A DNA stretch of 64,000 nucleotides, from positions 5,591,501 through 5,655,500 of the forward strand of contig NZ_CP150917.1 in the NCBI RefSeq assembly GCF_039908645.1. The letters are read 5' to 3'. Below the pieces are notes generated by a model. That model ran no database searches and was not told the origin of the DNA. It worked only from the letters and a program-made list of their open reading frames with translations. Positions 37,981-47,101 of this stretch are shown in pieces. Within the stretch, counting starts at the first letter, position 1; each line of letters opens with the position of its first letter. The stretch comes from Pseudomonas helvetica (lineage in GTDB: Bacteria; Pseudomonadota; Gammaproteobacteria; Pseudomonadales; Pseudomonadaceae). The translations under genes were made by a program, and so were the position numbers.

Positions 37981-38322
37981 GTGACGCCTCCTGCCATGCA
38001 TAACGAAACCTTGCGCCCGGTCCTCGGCGCGTTACAGATCAAAAAACTGTGTTTCGTCAAAAAGACCCGTGGTTATTGGGTCGTAGAAAGCGCGAAGGTT
38101 AGCGATATGGACGGTTTTTAACAATCAGATACAACTAAATTTGCGGCGAGGATCACGCCCGCGGCTGGACGACGGACCGAAAAGTGGATCGATCGTCAAC
38201 AGGTTCTGACATCAACGTGGCTTTTACCCCGCAACGGCTGCGCCAAATACCCCGCCCATTTGCCCCTCTCCCCCCTATCTGCTAGTGTCGCGCCGGTTTA
38301 ACGTCTACCGGAAATCGCCGCC
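37981..38322. other. Divergent control region between the yfa operon and xseB
   Basis: 342 nt without a gene. It must hold the promoters of the leftward yfa operon and rightward xseB-ispA-dxs operon. I see an AT-rich patch (TTTTTAACAATCAGATACAACTA, abridged, at about 38115-38140) but no consensus promoter, REP element or terminator. Confidence 0.5.
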
Positions 38323-38565
38323 ATGGCCCGCAAAAAAGCTGCACTGGATTTCGAACAATCCCTCGCCGACCTGCAAACGCTGGTCGAGCGCCTGGAGAAC
38401 GGCGAGCTGTCGCTGGAAGACTCGTTGACCGCTTTTGAGCAAGGCATCGGTCTGACCCGTGATTGCCAGGCTGCGCTGGCGCAGGCCGAGCAGAAGGTTC
38501 AGGTGCTGCTTGAGCGTGATGGCGAGCTGTCCGAGGCTCCCTTTGACGCGGAACAGCCAGAATGA
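38323..38565 (+). CDS. xseB: Exodeoxyribonuclease VII small subunit XseB
   Basis: An 80-residue three-helix protein, small subunit of exonuclease VII, which degrades single-stranded DNA into oligonucleotides. [37 protein letters not shown] is the family signature. The large subunit XseA is encoded elsewhere. ATG at 38323; the stop overlaps the ispA start by 4 nt, so translation is coupled with isoprenoid genes, a widespread arrangement. Confidence 0.95.
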   Translation: MARKKAALDFEQSLADLQTLVERLENGELSLEDSLTAFEQGIGLTRDCQAALAQAEQKVQVLLERDGELSEAPFDAEQPE

Positions 38566-39449
38566 TCGCGGCGTATTCGGCCAGCAGTCAGGCCCGGGTC
38601 AACGCGGCACTCGAAACCCTGTTCACCGCGCCGAGCCCTGAACTCGCACGTTTATATGAAGCCATGCGCTACAGCGTGATGAATGGTGGCAAACGCGTTC
38701 GTCCGTTGCTGGCCTATGCAGCCTGCGAAGCGCTGGGCGGTGAGGCTGAGCACGCCAACGGCGCGGCTTGTGCGGTGGAGCTGATCCACGCGTACTCGCT
38801 GGTGCACGACGATTTGCCGGCGATGGACGACGACGATCTGCGTCGCGGCCAACCGACCACGCACAAGAAATTCGACGAAGCCTGCGCGATTCTCGCCGGT
38901 GACGGCCTGCAAAGCCTGGCATTCAGCGCTTTGCTCGACCCGCGCCTGAATTCAGCCGACGCTGAAACCCGCCTGCAAATGGTCAGCGCCCTGGCGTTGG
39001 CGGCGGGCCCGGCCGGGATGGTCGGCGGTCAGGCCATCGACCTGGGGTCGGTCGGCTTGAAGCTCGATCAAAAAGCCCTCGAATACATGCACCGGCACAA
39101 GACCGGCGCGCTGATCGAAGCCAGCGTCAAGCTTGGCGCCCTGGCCAGTGGCCGCGCCGAGAAAGACCAACTGAAATCCTTGCAGACCTATGCACAGGCC
39201 ATCGGCCTGGCGTTTCAGGTGCAGGACGACATTCTCGATGTCGAAAGCGATACCGAAACCCTCGGCAAGCGCCAGGGCGCCGATATCGCCCGGGACAAAC
39301 CGACTTACCCGGCGCTGCTCGGCCTCGATGCGGCCAAGGCCTATGCCCTGGAACTGCGCGATCAGGCCCTGCACGCACTGCGACCGTTTGACGCGTCGGC
39401 CGAGCCGCTGCGTGATCTGGCGCGCTATATCGTCGAACGCCGCAACTGA
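38562..39449 (+). CDS. ispA: Farnesyl diphosphate synthase IspA
   Basis: A 295-residue short-chain trans-prenyltransferase making geranyl and farnesyl diphosphate. First aspartate-rich motif [18 protein letters not shown] (DDxxxxD form), the GGKRVRPLL substrate lysine/arginine block, and the second motif [19 protein letters not shown] are all present. Feeds undecaprenyl, ubiquinone and haem side chains. Located between xseB and dxs, so it is co-expressed with the enzyme that starts the same pathway. Confidence 0.97.
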   Translation: MIAAYSASSQARVNAALETLFTAPSPELARLYEAMRYSVMNGGKRVRPLLAYAACEALGGEAEHANGAACAVELIHAYSLVHDDLPAMDDDDLRRGQPTTHKKFDEACAILAGDGLQSLAFSALLDPRLNSADAETRLQMVSALALAAGPAGMVGGQAIDLGSVGLKLDQKALEYMHRHKTGALIEASVKLGALASGRAEKDQLKSLQTYAQAIGLAFQVQDDILDVESDTETLGKRQGADIARDKPTYPALLGLDAAKAYALELRDQALHALRPFDASAEPLRDLARYIVERRN

Positions 39450-39559
39450 TCCGGCGCCCGTTGCCCACCGTAAATCGGCCAAGTTCCGAGCTCTGCGTGG
39501 GCAGCGTGCGATGCATCAGGTAAACTGCCGCCTCTTTTATACCTATAACGATTCGCCTG

Positions 39560-41458
39560 ATGCCCACGACGTTTCATGAGATTCCCCGCAAGCGCCCGAC
39601 CACGCCCCTGCTCGACCGTGCCAACACGCCGGACGGCCTGCGCCGGTTAGGCGAAGCCGAGCTGGAAACCCTGGCGAATGAGTTGCGCCTGGAATTGCTC
39701 TACACGGTCGGTCAGACCGGCGGGCATTTCGGTGCTGGCCTGGGTGTTATCGAGCTGACTATCGCGTTGCATTACGTTTTCGACACCCCGGACGACCGGC
39801 TGGTGTGGGACGTAGGTCATCAGGCCTATCCGCACAAGATCCTCACCGGTCGCCGCGAACGCATGGCCACCCTGCGCCAGAAGGACGGTCTTGCGGCCTT
39901 TCCGCGTCGTTCCGAGAGCGAGTACGACACCTTTGGCGTCGGCCACTCCAGCACCTCGATCAGCGCAGCGCTGGGCATGGCGATTGCCGCCCGCCTGCAA
40001 AACAGTGATCGCAAGGCTATCGCAGTGATCGGCGACGGCGCACTGACCGCTGGCATGGCGTTCGAAGCGCTGAACCACGCGCCGGAAGTCAACGCCAACA
40101 TGCTGGTGATCCTCAACGACAACGACATGTCGATCTCGCGCAACGTTGGCGGGCTGTCGAATTACCTGGCGAAAATCCTTTCCAGCCGCACTTACGCCAG
40201 CATGCGTGAAGGCAGCAAAAAGGTCCTGTCGCGCCTGCCCGGCGCCTGGGAAATCGCCCGTCGTACCGAAGAATACGCAAAAGGCATGCTGGTTCCCGGC
40301 ACCCTGTTCGAAGAACTCGGCTGGAACTACATCGGCCCGATCGACGGCCATGACCTGCCGACCCTGATCGCCACCCTGCGCAACATGCGTGACCTCAAGG
40401 GCCCGCAGTTCCTGCACGTGGTGACCAAGAAAGGCAAAGGCTTCGCCCCGGCGGAAGTCGACCCGATCGGTTACCACGCGATCACCAAGCTCGAACCACT
40501 GGACGCTCCTGCCGCCGCGCCGAAAAAAGCCGGCGGGCCAAAGTACTCCGGCGTGTTTGGCGAGTGGCTGTGCGACATGGCTGCGGCTGACCCGCGCCTG
40601 GTCGGTATCACCCCGGCAATGAAAGAAGGCTCCGACCTGGTGGCCTTCAGCGAGCGCTTCCCGCTGCGCTACTTCGACGTGGCGATTGCCGAGCAACACG
40701 CGGTCACTTTCGCGGCCGGCATGGCCTGCGAAGGCGCCAAACCGGTGGTGGCGATCTATTCGACGTTCCTGCAACGCGGTTACGACCAACTGATCCATGA
40801 CGTCGCGGTGCAAAACCTCGACGTGCTGTTCGCCATCGACCGTGCAGGCCTGGTGGGCGAAGACGGCCCGACTCACGCCGGCAGTTTCGACCTGTCGTTC
40901 CTGCGCTGCATCCCCGGCATGGTGGTGATGACCCCGAGCGACGAAAACGAATTGCGCAAAATGCTCAGCACCGGCCATCTGTACAACGGCCCGGCGGCAG
41001 TGCGTTACCCGCGCGGCACCGGCCCGAATGCTCCAATCGAGAAGAACCTCGAACCGATCGAAATCGGCAAAGGCGTGATTCGTCGCCAGGGCAGCACCGT
41101 CGCCCTGCTGGTGTTCGGCGTGCAATTGGCCGAAGCCCTGAAAGTCGCTGAAAAACTCGATGCGACCGTGGTCGACATGCGCTTCGTCAAACCGCTCGAT
41201 GAAGCGTTGGTACGCGAGATCGCCGGCAGCCACGAGTTGCTGGTGACCATCGAAGAAAACGCCATCATGGGCGGTGCCGGTGGCGCGGTCAGCGAGTTCC
41301 TCGCCCGCGAGAACATCCTCAAGTCGATGCTGCATCTAGGCCTGCCGGACGTCTACGTCGAGCACGCCAAGCCGGCGCAAATGCTCGCCGAGTGTGGTCT
41401 GGATGAAGCGGGTATCGAAGAAGCCGTACGTCAGCGCTTGCAGCTGCTAGGCCTCTAA
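39560..41458 (+). CDS. dxs: 1-deoxy-D-xylulose-5-phosphate synthase Dxs
   Basis: A 632-residue thiamine-diphosphate enzyme joining pyruvate and glyceraldehyde-3-phosphate, the first step of the MEP isoprenoid pathway. The ThDP motif [30 protein letters not shown] is clear, as are [18 protein letters not shown], the conserved His-containing [11 protein letters not shown] and the transketolase C-terminal domain. Start [24 protein letters not shown]. It follows ispA by 110 nt. The related ribA and thiL in this window share substrates or the thiamine cofactor with it only indirectly. Confidence 0.97.
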   Translation: MPTTFHEIPRKRPTTPLLDRANTPDGLRRLGEAELETLANELRLELLYTVGQTGGHFGAGLGVIELTIALHYVFDTPDDRLVWDVGHQAYPHKILTGRRERMATLRQKDGLAAFPRRSESEYDTFGVGHSSTSISAALGMAIAARLQNSDRKAIAVIGDGALTAGMAFEALNHAPEVNANMLVILNDNDMSISRNVGGLSNYLAKILSSRTYASMREGSKKVLSRLPGAWEIARRTEEYAKGMLVPGTLFEELGWNYIGPIDGHDLPTLIATLRNMRDLKGPQFLHVVTKKGKGFAPAEVDPIGYHAITKLEPLDAPAAAPKKAGGPKYSGVFGEWLCDMAAADPRLVGITPAMKEGSDLVAFSERFPLRYFDVAIAEQHAVTFAAGMACEGAKPVVAIYSTFLQRGYDQLIHDVAVQNLDVLFAIDRAGLVGEDGPTHAGSFDLSFLRCIPGMVVMTPSDENELRKMLSTGHLYNGPAAVRYPRGTGPNAPIEKNLEPIEIGKGVIRRQGSTVALLVFGVQLAEALKVAEKLDATVVDMRFVKPLDEALVREIAGSHELLVTIEENAIMGGAGGAVSEFLARENILKSMLHLGLPDVYVEHAKPAQMLAECGLDEAGIEEAVRQRLQLLGL

Positions 41459-41480
41459 ACCGCCAGGAAGTACGCACCCC

Positions 41481-41614
41481 CTGTGGCGAGGGGGCTTGCC
41501 CCCGTTCGGCTGCGAAGCAGTCGTAAAAAAGCCAACGCGTTCCTGCTGAAGAATCGCGTTGGCTGGTTTTGGGGCTACTTCGTAGCCCAGCGGGGGCAAG
41601 CCCCCTCGCCACAA
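41481..41614. repeat. REP doublet (type A)
   Basis: CTGTGGCGAGGGGGCTTGCC and inverted GGGGGCAAGCCCCCTCGCCA with the secondary TGCGAAGCAG and CTACTTCGTAG elements between, 134 bp. It fills nearly all of the 189 nt between dxs and the TonB-receptor gene. Confidence 0.9.
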
Positions 41615-41647
41615 AAGCCCCCACAAAAAGCCCTCGACACTGTGCCC

Positions 41648-43531
41648 ATGAAGTTCCCCCGCCTCGCCCTGACGTTGAGCCTTTTGCCTGCCGGTCAGCT
41701 TTTGGCCGACACCTTTGAGCGCGAGCAAGCGCTGAAACTGCCGGACGTACTGATCAGCGCCAACCGCCAGGTCGAAGCGCGCAACGACAGCAGCGCCGCC
41801 AACACTGTGTTTACCCGCGACGACATCGACCGCCTGCAACCGAGCAGCGTGACCGACCTGCTGAGCCGGGTGCCGGGCGTACAAGTCGCGCAAAGCGGTG
41901 GCCGTGGCAGCCTGCCGGGGATCTATATTCGCGGCACCAACTCAGCGCAAACGCTGGTATTGGTCGATGGTCAGCGCATCGGCAACTCGACGTCCGGCGA
42001 CAGTAATCTGCAGCACCTGAATATCCAGCAGATCGAGCGCGTGGAAGTACTGCGTGGTTCACGCTCGGTGATTTATGGTAGCGACGCGATTGGCGGAGTG
42101 ATTCAGATCTTTACCCGTCGCGGCGCCGAGTCAGGCCTGCAACCGCGCTTGCACATGGGTTTTGGCAGTCACCAGACCTGGGAGCGCAGCCTGGGCGTGT
42201 CCGGGGGCGACGCGCAAACCCGTTTCAACCTCGGTGCCAGCCTCGATGACACGACTGGGATCAATCGCACTCATACGTCCTACCCCAGCGATGACGACCA
42301 TGATGCCTATCGCAACCAGTCCGTCAGCCTGAGCCTTAGCCATGCCGTCAATGACGATATCGAGGCCGGCCTGAACATCCTCGATAACCGTGGCAAAAAC
42401 GAATTCGACAACCCGTTCGGTCGCTACGACATCAGCTCCGGCAACAGCGTCCAGCAAAAGCCCTACAACGATTTCACCGTGAGCAGCGTCAGCAGTTATG
42501 TCGACGCACGCATCAACGATGCGTGGAAGTCCCGCGTGGAACTGGGCCACAGCGAAAACCGCGAAGAAACCTTCGACAAACTCAGCAACGATCACAGCGT
42601 GTTCAACACTTACCGCAACTCGCTGAACTGGCAGAACGACCTGACGCTGAACCGGCAGAACAGCCTGATTCTTGGCGGCGATTGGTATGAAGACCGGGTC
42701 AACAGCAGCACAGCGTTTGCCGAAGACAGTCGCTGGAACCGCGCGGTGTTTATCCAGCATCGCTTCCAGGCTGAAAGTTTCTCCACCGAACTGGGTCTGC
42801 GTCGCGATCAGAACCAACAGTTTGGCGGCCAGAACAGCTGGAGCGGCACCTTCACCCTGCCATTGAACCCGGACAACGACGTGCTGCTGAGCTACAGCGA
42901 AGGCTTCCGCGCGCCGACCTTCAACGACCTCTACTACCCGGACTTCAGCAACCCGCACCTGAAACCCGAAACCTCGAAAAGCTACGAGGTACAGTGGCGT
43001 AGTCAGCTGAGCGAAACCAGTCGGCTGGAAGCCTCGCTGTACCGCACCGACCTTGAAGACGCGATCATCTTCGGTAGCCATTCGCGCCCGGAAAACATCG
43101 CATCGGCGCGGATCAATGGTTTCGAAGCCGCCCTCAGGCAGGAGTGGTTCGGCTGGCAGAGCAACCTCGGCGTTGCGGTCATCGACCCACGGGATCAAGA
43201 CAGCGGCCACACCCTGGCCCGCCGTGCACGACGGACCTTGAGCCTGGATCTGGACCGTCAGTTTGATCGGCTCGGCCTCGGCGCCAGCTGGCAAGCAGTG
43301 AGCGGCAGCTATGACGACAAGGACAACCGCCAGCCGCTGGGCGGTTACGCCCTGCTCGGGTTACGCAGTCGTTGGGCGGCGAGTCACGAGGTCACGCTGG
43401 AAATGAAAGTCGATAACCTGCTGAACAAGAACTACAGCCGCGCGCTCTACGAGCATGACGGTAGCCAGTACGGGTATCGGGAAGAAGGTCGGGCGTTGAT
43501 GTTTGGGGTGACGTGGATGCCGCAGCTCTAA
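41648..43531 (+). CDS. btuB: TonB-dependent vitamin B12 receptor (BtuB-like)
   Basis: A 627-residue outer-membrane TonB-dependent receptor. Signal peptide MKFPRLALTLSLLPAGQLLA; a TonB box DVLISA follows soon after. The plug domain carries LLSRVPGVQVAQSGGRGSLPG, IYIRGTNSAQTLVLVDGQRI and IERVEVLRGSRSVIYGSDAIGGVI; the C-terminus ends in an aromatic barrel strand. It is BtuB-like by the plug and the length (E. coli BtuB is about 600). The convergent btuF-like gene supports B12. ATG at 41648 chosen, because the frame upstream reads through a REP element. No cobalamin riboswitch fits in the short leader. Confidence 0.87.
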   Translation: MKFPRLALTLSLLPAGQLLADTFEREQALKLPDVLISANRQVEARNDSSAANTVFTRDDIDRLQPSSVTDLLSRVPGVQVAQSGGRGSLPGIYIRGTNSAQTLVLVDGQRIGNSTSGDSNLQHLNIQQIERVEVLRGSRSVIYGSDAIGGVIQIFTRRGAESGLQPRLHMGFGSHQTWERSLGVSGGDAQTRFNLGASLDDTTGINRTHTSYPSDDDHDAYRNQSVSLSLSHAVNDDIEAGLNILDNRGKNEFDNPFGRYDISSGNSVQQKPYNDFTVSSVSSYVDARINDAWKSRVELGHSENREETFDKLSNDHSVFNTYRNSLNWQNDLTLNRQNSLILGGDWYEDRVNSSTAFAEDSRWNRAVFIQHRFQAESFSTELGLRRDQNQQFGGQNSWSGTFTLPLNPDNDVLLSYSEGFRAPTFNDLYYPDFSNPHLKPETSKSYEVQWRSQLSETSRLEASLYRTDLEDAIIFGSHSRPENIASARINGFEAALRQEWFGWQSNLGVAVIDPRDQDSGHTLARRARRTLSLDLDRQFDRLGLGASWQAVSGSYDDKDNRQPLGGYALLGLRSRWAASHEVTLEMKVDNLLNKNYSRALYEHDGSQYGYREEGRALMFGVTWMPQL

Positions 43532-43547
43532 AGACCGCCTCGGTCAT

Positions 43548-43682
43548 TTGTGGCGAGGGGGCTTGCCCCCGTTGGGCTGCGAAGCAGCCCCAAATTCAGC
43601 AACCGGTTCTAATCAGGCACACCGCATCAACTGGATTACGGCTGCTACGCACCCGAACGGGGGCAAGCCCCCTCGCCACAGG
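43548..43682. repeat. REP doublet (type A) between convergent btuB and btuF
   Basis: TGTGGCGAGGGGGCTTGCCC and inverted GGGCAAGCCCCCTCGCCACA, 135 bp, with TGCGAAGCAGCC in the centre. It touches the btuF stop codon and probably serves as the 3' end of both transcripts. Confidence 0.9.
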
Positions 43683-44480
43683 TTAACGCTGTGGCGCGAT
43701 CAACCGGCACAACTTGGTGGTCGCAGCGATCATCTGCCCGCTCGGCCGCTCCAGGCCTTTATCCGCCACCAACAGCAATTGCCCCTGAGCCACCGCGGTC
43801 ATCTGCGGCCAGGCCTTCCAGGCGTCGAGCTGTGCCTGGCTACTGGCAAGGATCACCTGGGGATTACGCGAAAGCACTGACTCCACACTGACCTGCGGTG
43901 CCGGCAAGGTCATGTCGGCGAACACATTGCGCGCACCGCACACCTCAAGCGCATCGCTGATGATCTGCCCGCCGCCCACGGTGTAGAGCGGCTGATCCCA
44001 GACCTGATAAAACACCCGAAGCGGTTCTTTGCGTTGATAGCGCTGGCGTAAATCGTCGAGCTGCTTGCGCAAATCAACCGCAAGCATGCGCCCACGTTCA
44101 GGTCGGCCGAGCTGCTCGGCGATCGCTTCGATTTGGTGGGTCAGTTGTTTGAGGTTATGCGGTTCGGCGACGTAGGTCGGGATCCCCAATCGGCTCAGTT
44201 GCTCACGCTGCGCCGGGCCGACACTGCCAGGCCAGAGCAACAGTAAATCCGGCTTGAGACTGAGCAGGCGCTCCATATCCAGCTGACCGTAACGGCCAAC
44301 AGAAGGAATGGAGTTGAGTTCTGCAGGACGCTCGCCAGCATCGAGCACGCCCACCAGCAGGTCGGCCGAGCCCAGTTCAACGACGATTTCCGAGAGTGAC
44401 GGCGCGAGGCTGACCACCCGCTCTACCGCGACCGCCGAGCCACTGACGGCCAGCAGCAGAACCGCCAGCCAACCGCGCAT
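43683..44480 (-). CDS. btuF: Cobalamin ABC-transporter binding protein (BtuF-like)
   Basis: A 265-residue periplasmic helical-backbone metal/vitamin-binding protein. The signal peptide is [68 protein letters not shown] and ILASSQAQLDAWKAWPQ are BtuF-like. It lacks adjacent btuC and btuD, so the permease and ATPase must be elsewhere. It is the last gene of a leftward ribA-membrane protein-btuF operon, the start sharing one base with the previous stop. Cobalamin rather than another corrinoid or haem is the likely ligand, by family and neighbouring BtuB. Confidence 0.87.
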   Translation of the reverse strand: MRGWLAVLLLAVSGSAVAVERVVSLAPSLSEIVVELGSADLLVGVLDAGERPAELNSIPSVGRYGQLDMERLLSLKPDLLLLWPGSVGPAQREQLSRLGIPTYVAEPHNLKQLTHQIEAIAEQLGRPERGRMLAVDLRKQLDDLRQRYQRKEPLRVFYQVWDQPLYTVGGGQIISDALEVCGARNVFADMTLPAPQVSVESVLSRNPQVILASSQAQLDAWKAWPQMTAVAQGQLLLVADKGLERPSGQMIAATTKLCRLIAPQR

Positions 44481-44899
44481 CAGCCGAGTTGACGCGGAAT
44501 ACGGTAAAGGTAGAACAGTACCGTGGTCGACAGCGCCAGCAGGACCAAAGGTACTGCTTCGAGGCCGACGAATACCGCCAGAGCACCGACCCAGGCTGGC
44601 AAGGCCGCGACAAGGAATGCCTGACGGCGTTTAGCCGCCAGGGCAATCCAAGCAGCGGGTTCTTCCGGGGTATCGAGGGCTTTCTGGGTGGCGATCAAGG
44701 CATGTTTGTAGCCGCCGAAAAACCGCAGGCTGACAAACATCGAGGCCACCCCGGCAATGAAAAACGGCATCGCCAGCACCGGCAAAAACGCCTCGCTCTG
44801 GCCGAACACAGCGTTGATCACCAGCAGCGGCAGCAAAGCCAGCGCCAGGTATTGCCACCAGTTGACGGACAGTCGCCGCCGGACCTGACCGCGAGTCAC
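44480..44899 (-). CDS. Small inner-membrane protein of unknown function
   Basis: A 139-residue protein with four hydrophobic segments ([77 protein letters not shown]). I do not recognise a family. The GTG at 44899 overlaps the ribA stop as GTGA, and its own stop overlaps the btuF start, so it is translated between the two. Small membrane proteins in this place are, as I recall, present in other pseudomonads, but with no known role. Confidence 0.75.
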   Translation of the reverse strand: MTRGQVRRRLSVNWWQYLALALLPLLVINAVFGQSEAFLPVLAMPFFIAGVASMFVSLRFFGGYKHALIATQKALDTPEEPAAWIALAAKRRQAFLVAALPAWVGALAVFVGLEAVPLVLLALSTTVLFYLYRIPRQLG

Positions 44900-45513
44900 G
44901 CCCGGTCTGCCTCGCCCTGATGCTCGTTGCCCATCATGTGGTCGAGCTTGCTGGCCTTGGTCGCCAGGTAGAGCTTGTTGTGCGGATTGTGGCCGGTGTG
45001 CAGCGGCACGCGCTCGGCAACCACGATGCCCATGTCGGTCAAGGCTTTGACCTTGCGCGGGTTGTTGGTCATCAGGCGCAGGGATTTCACGCCCAGGTGC
45101 TCGAGCATCGGCAGGCACATGGCGTAGTCGCGCTGGTCGGCAGCAAAGCCCAGACGCTCGTTGGCTTCAACGGTGTCGGCGCCGCCATCTTGCAATTCAT
45201 ACGCGCGGATCTTGTTCAGCAGGCCAATGCCACGACCTTCCTGACGCAGGTAAAGCAACACGCCGCGACCTTCGCGGGCGATCGCCTGCAACGCCGCCTC
45301 GAGTTGCGAACCGCAGTCGCAACGCTGGCTGAACAAGGCGTCGCCGGTCAGGCATTCGGAGTGCAACCGGCCGAGTACCGGGGCACCGTCGGCGACATCA
45401 CCCAGGCTCAGTACGACGTGCTCGCGGCCAGTAGCCTCATCGAGAAAGCCATGCATGGTGAATTGCGCAAAAGGCGTTGGCAGCTTGGAAGCGGCGACAA
45501 AAACGACAGGCAC
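44896..45513 (-). CDS. ribA: GTP cyclohydrolase II RibA
   Basis: A 205-residue enzyme opening GTP to diaminohydroxyphosphoribosylamino-pyrimidine, the first step of riboflavin synthesis. The zinc ligands and catalytic residues are intact: [20 protein letters not shown] (three Cys), then [30 protein letters not shown] and [14 protein letters not shown]. It is stand-alone, which matters because the RibB at 49152 has a damaged cyclohydrolase domain. Start [18 protein letters not shown]. First gene of a leftward operon with the membrane protein and btuF. Confidence 0.97.
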   Translation of the reverse strand: MPVVFVAASKLPTPFAQFTMHGFLDEATGREHVVLSLGDVADGAPVLGRLHSECLTGDALFSQRCDCGSQLEAALQAIAREGRGVLLYLRQEGRGIGLLNKIRAYELQDGGADTVEANERLGFAADQRDYAMCLPMLEHLGVKSLRLMTNNPRKVKALTDMGIVVAERVPLHTGHNPHNKLYLATKASKLDHMMGNEHQGEADRA

Positions 45514-45658
45514 CTGTGTGCTCCTGATCTGTATGTACTGGAGATTCGCAGAGGCGGCATTGTAACAGCAGGTTCCTACAGACGCTTAGGCTGAATTATC
45601 GGCCATAACGATCAAAAAGTTTGATCACTGCGCTACGAGACCAAGCAAACGCGCGGTT

Positions 45659-45808
45659 CCGTAGCAGCTGGCGCAGCCTGCGTTCGTGTGCGCAGCGCAC
45701 GTAAATCCTGACGACTCAATCAGCATGATGCACCGCAGAGCATGGTTTTGCGACAGCTCCGTCCGAACGCGGCCCACACACGAACGCAGGCTGCGCCAGC
45801 TGCTACGG
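45659..45808. repeat. Long inverted REP-like doublet (type C)
   Basis: Two 32-nt arms, perfect reverse complements (left starts CCGTAGCAGCTGGCGCAGCC, 45659-45690; right 45777-45808), around 86 nt. The family differs from types A and B and recurs at 53818. The right arm runs 6 nt into the stop region of the binding-protein gene at 45803. Confidence 0.88.
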
Positions 45809-46558
45809 AGTAGCGCCAGCAGCTACTGTGTCGAATGGATAAGGTTGTTTCCAATGCTCGAAGATCGGTTTCAACTGGCCGCTTTTGACCAACAACGCCA
45901 TGCGCTGGTCGTACAGCGCCATCAAGGTACGGGCCCGTGGTGTATCGGCGAAACCAAGGTACAACGGCAGTTCGGTCAAGTGTGTGCGCCGGTACAGGGA
46001 CGGATCCTCAGCTTCTGCGAGCACTTCATTGATTTCCGTCAGCGCGTCGATATAGAAGTCCGCCCGAGCCTGTTTGAGCATCGGCAAGATTCCGCTGCGG
46101 CGTTCGATCTGGTTATAGCGGTGGATGTTCGGCAGGTAACTTTCATAGCGATAGCCACGGACCCAGGCCAGTCGGTACGCCCCAAGAGTCTCCAGAGTCG
46201 GTACCGGGTTGCTCGCAAGGCCCAGGGCATAAATATGATCGGAGTCGAAACTCCAGCGGGGATACAGGACCTGATCGGCCTCATTGGAATAGGAGCCAAC
46301 CAGCGCGTCCACTTCACGACGCTGCACCAGCCCCACCGAACGGGTGTAAGGCACGGTGCGAATATCCAGTCTCACTCCGGCCGGCTCGAACACGGCGCGC
46401 AAAATATCCCAGGCCAGCCCATGGCCATCGGCGGCGGTATAGTCATCCCAGTCCTCGCTGGCCAGATGAATCACGGCCGGTGTCGTCGGCACATCCGCCG
46501 CACGGGCGAGCGAACAGAACACCGCAAAAACCAGAACCCACAGCCAGCGCCCGACCAT
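45803..46558 (-). CDS. Periplasmic substrate-binding protein (SBP family 3-like)
   Basis: A 251-residue exported solute-binding-type protein (signal peptide MVGRWLWVLVFAVFCSLARA). The sequence IHLASEDWDDYTAADGHGLAWDILRAVFEPAGVRLDIRTVPYTRS, abridged, and the VDALVGSYSNEADQVLYPRW block are typical of extracellular family-3 binding or GAF-less sensor proteins. No transporter genes are adjacent; the ligand is unknown. ATG at 46558 preferred over a TTG at 46573. The last nine residues (DTVAAGATP) and the stop codon come from DNA at the edge of the type C repeat, so the C-terminus has probably been rewritten by the insertion. Confidence 0.82.
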   Translation of the reverse strand: MVGRWLWVLVFAVFCSLARAADVPTTPAVIHLASEDWDDYTAADGHGLAWDILRAVFEPAGVRLDIRTVPYTRSVGLVQRREVDALVGSYSNEADQVLYPRWSFDSDHIYALGLASNPVPTLETLGAYRLAWVRGYRYESYLPNIHRYNQIERRSGILPMLKQARADFYIDALTEINEVLAEAEDPSLYRRTHLTELPLYLGFADTPRARTLMALYDQRMALLVKSGQLKPIFEHWKQPYPFDTVAAGATP

Positions 46559-46597
46559 CCCCCAGCCCCTCAATCCATTCGCCCCTCAATCAGCCAA

Positions 46598-47101
46598 TCA
46601 GGCGAAATACCGGACCAGCCCCTGCAGCGCCAACCAGGCAAACACGCCTGCCAGCACGTCGTCGAGCATGATCCCGACACCGCCGTGCACATGTCGGTCG
46701 ATCCAGCGAATCGGCCATGGCTTGAGAATGTCGAAGAAGCGGAACAGCAGGAACCCCGCCAATAGCCAGTACCAACCTGCCGGCACCAGCCACAGGGTGA
46801 TCCACATCCCGACCATTTCGTCCCAGACGATGCCTTCGTGGTCGTGCACCCGCAAATCGTCGGCAACCTTGCCGCACAGCCAGAAGCCGAACAGCATCGT
46901 GATGCCGAGCATCAGCCAGTAACCCCAGCCGGGCAACATCTGCCATAACGGGATAAAAGGTAGCGCAACCAGCGAGCCCCAGGTGCCTGGCGCCTTGGGC
47001 AAGGTGCCCGAGCCGAAACCGAACGCCAGGAAATGCCAGGGATTACGCCAGACCGATGGCGGCACGCGTCCTGCCGGGCTCTGCTTGGGATGATCTGTCA
47101 C
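46598..47101 (-). CDS. pgpA: Phosphatidylglycerophosphatase A PgpA
   Basis: A 167-residue inner-membrane phosphatase that converts phosphatidylglycerol phosphate to phosphatidylglycerol. The signatures are FLAFGFGSGTLPKAPGTWGSLVALP, VHDHEGIVWDEMVGMWITL (acidic active site) and FDILKPWPIRWIDRHVHGG. Start overlaps the thiL stop by 4 nt; the gene closes the leftward nrdR-to-pgpA block. Family identity is plain. Confidence 0.96.
   Translation of the reverse strand: MTDHPKQSPAGRVPPSVWRNPWHFLAFGFGSGTLPKAPGTWGSLVALPFIPLWQMLPGWGYWLMLGITMLFGFWLCGKVADDLRVHDHEGIVWDEMVGMWITLWLVPAGWYWLLAGFLLFRFFDILKPWPIRWIDRHVHGGVGIMLDDVLAGVFAWLALQGLVRYFA

Noticed and set aside
41483..41647. Upstream part of the btuB frame as coding
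   Set aside because: These 55 codons translate a REP doublet; the signal peptide starts at 41648.
45514..45660. FMN riboswitch before ribA
   Set aside because: I found none of the RFN conserved blocks on the leftward strand here, nor before ribD or ribB in this window.
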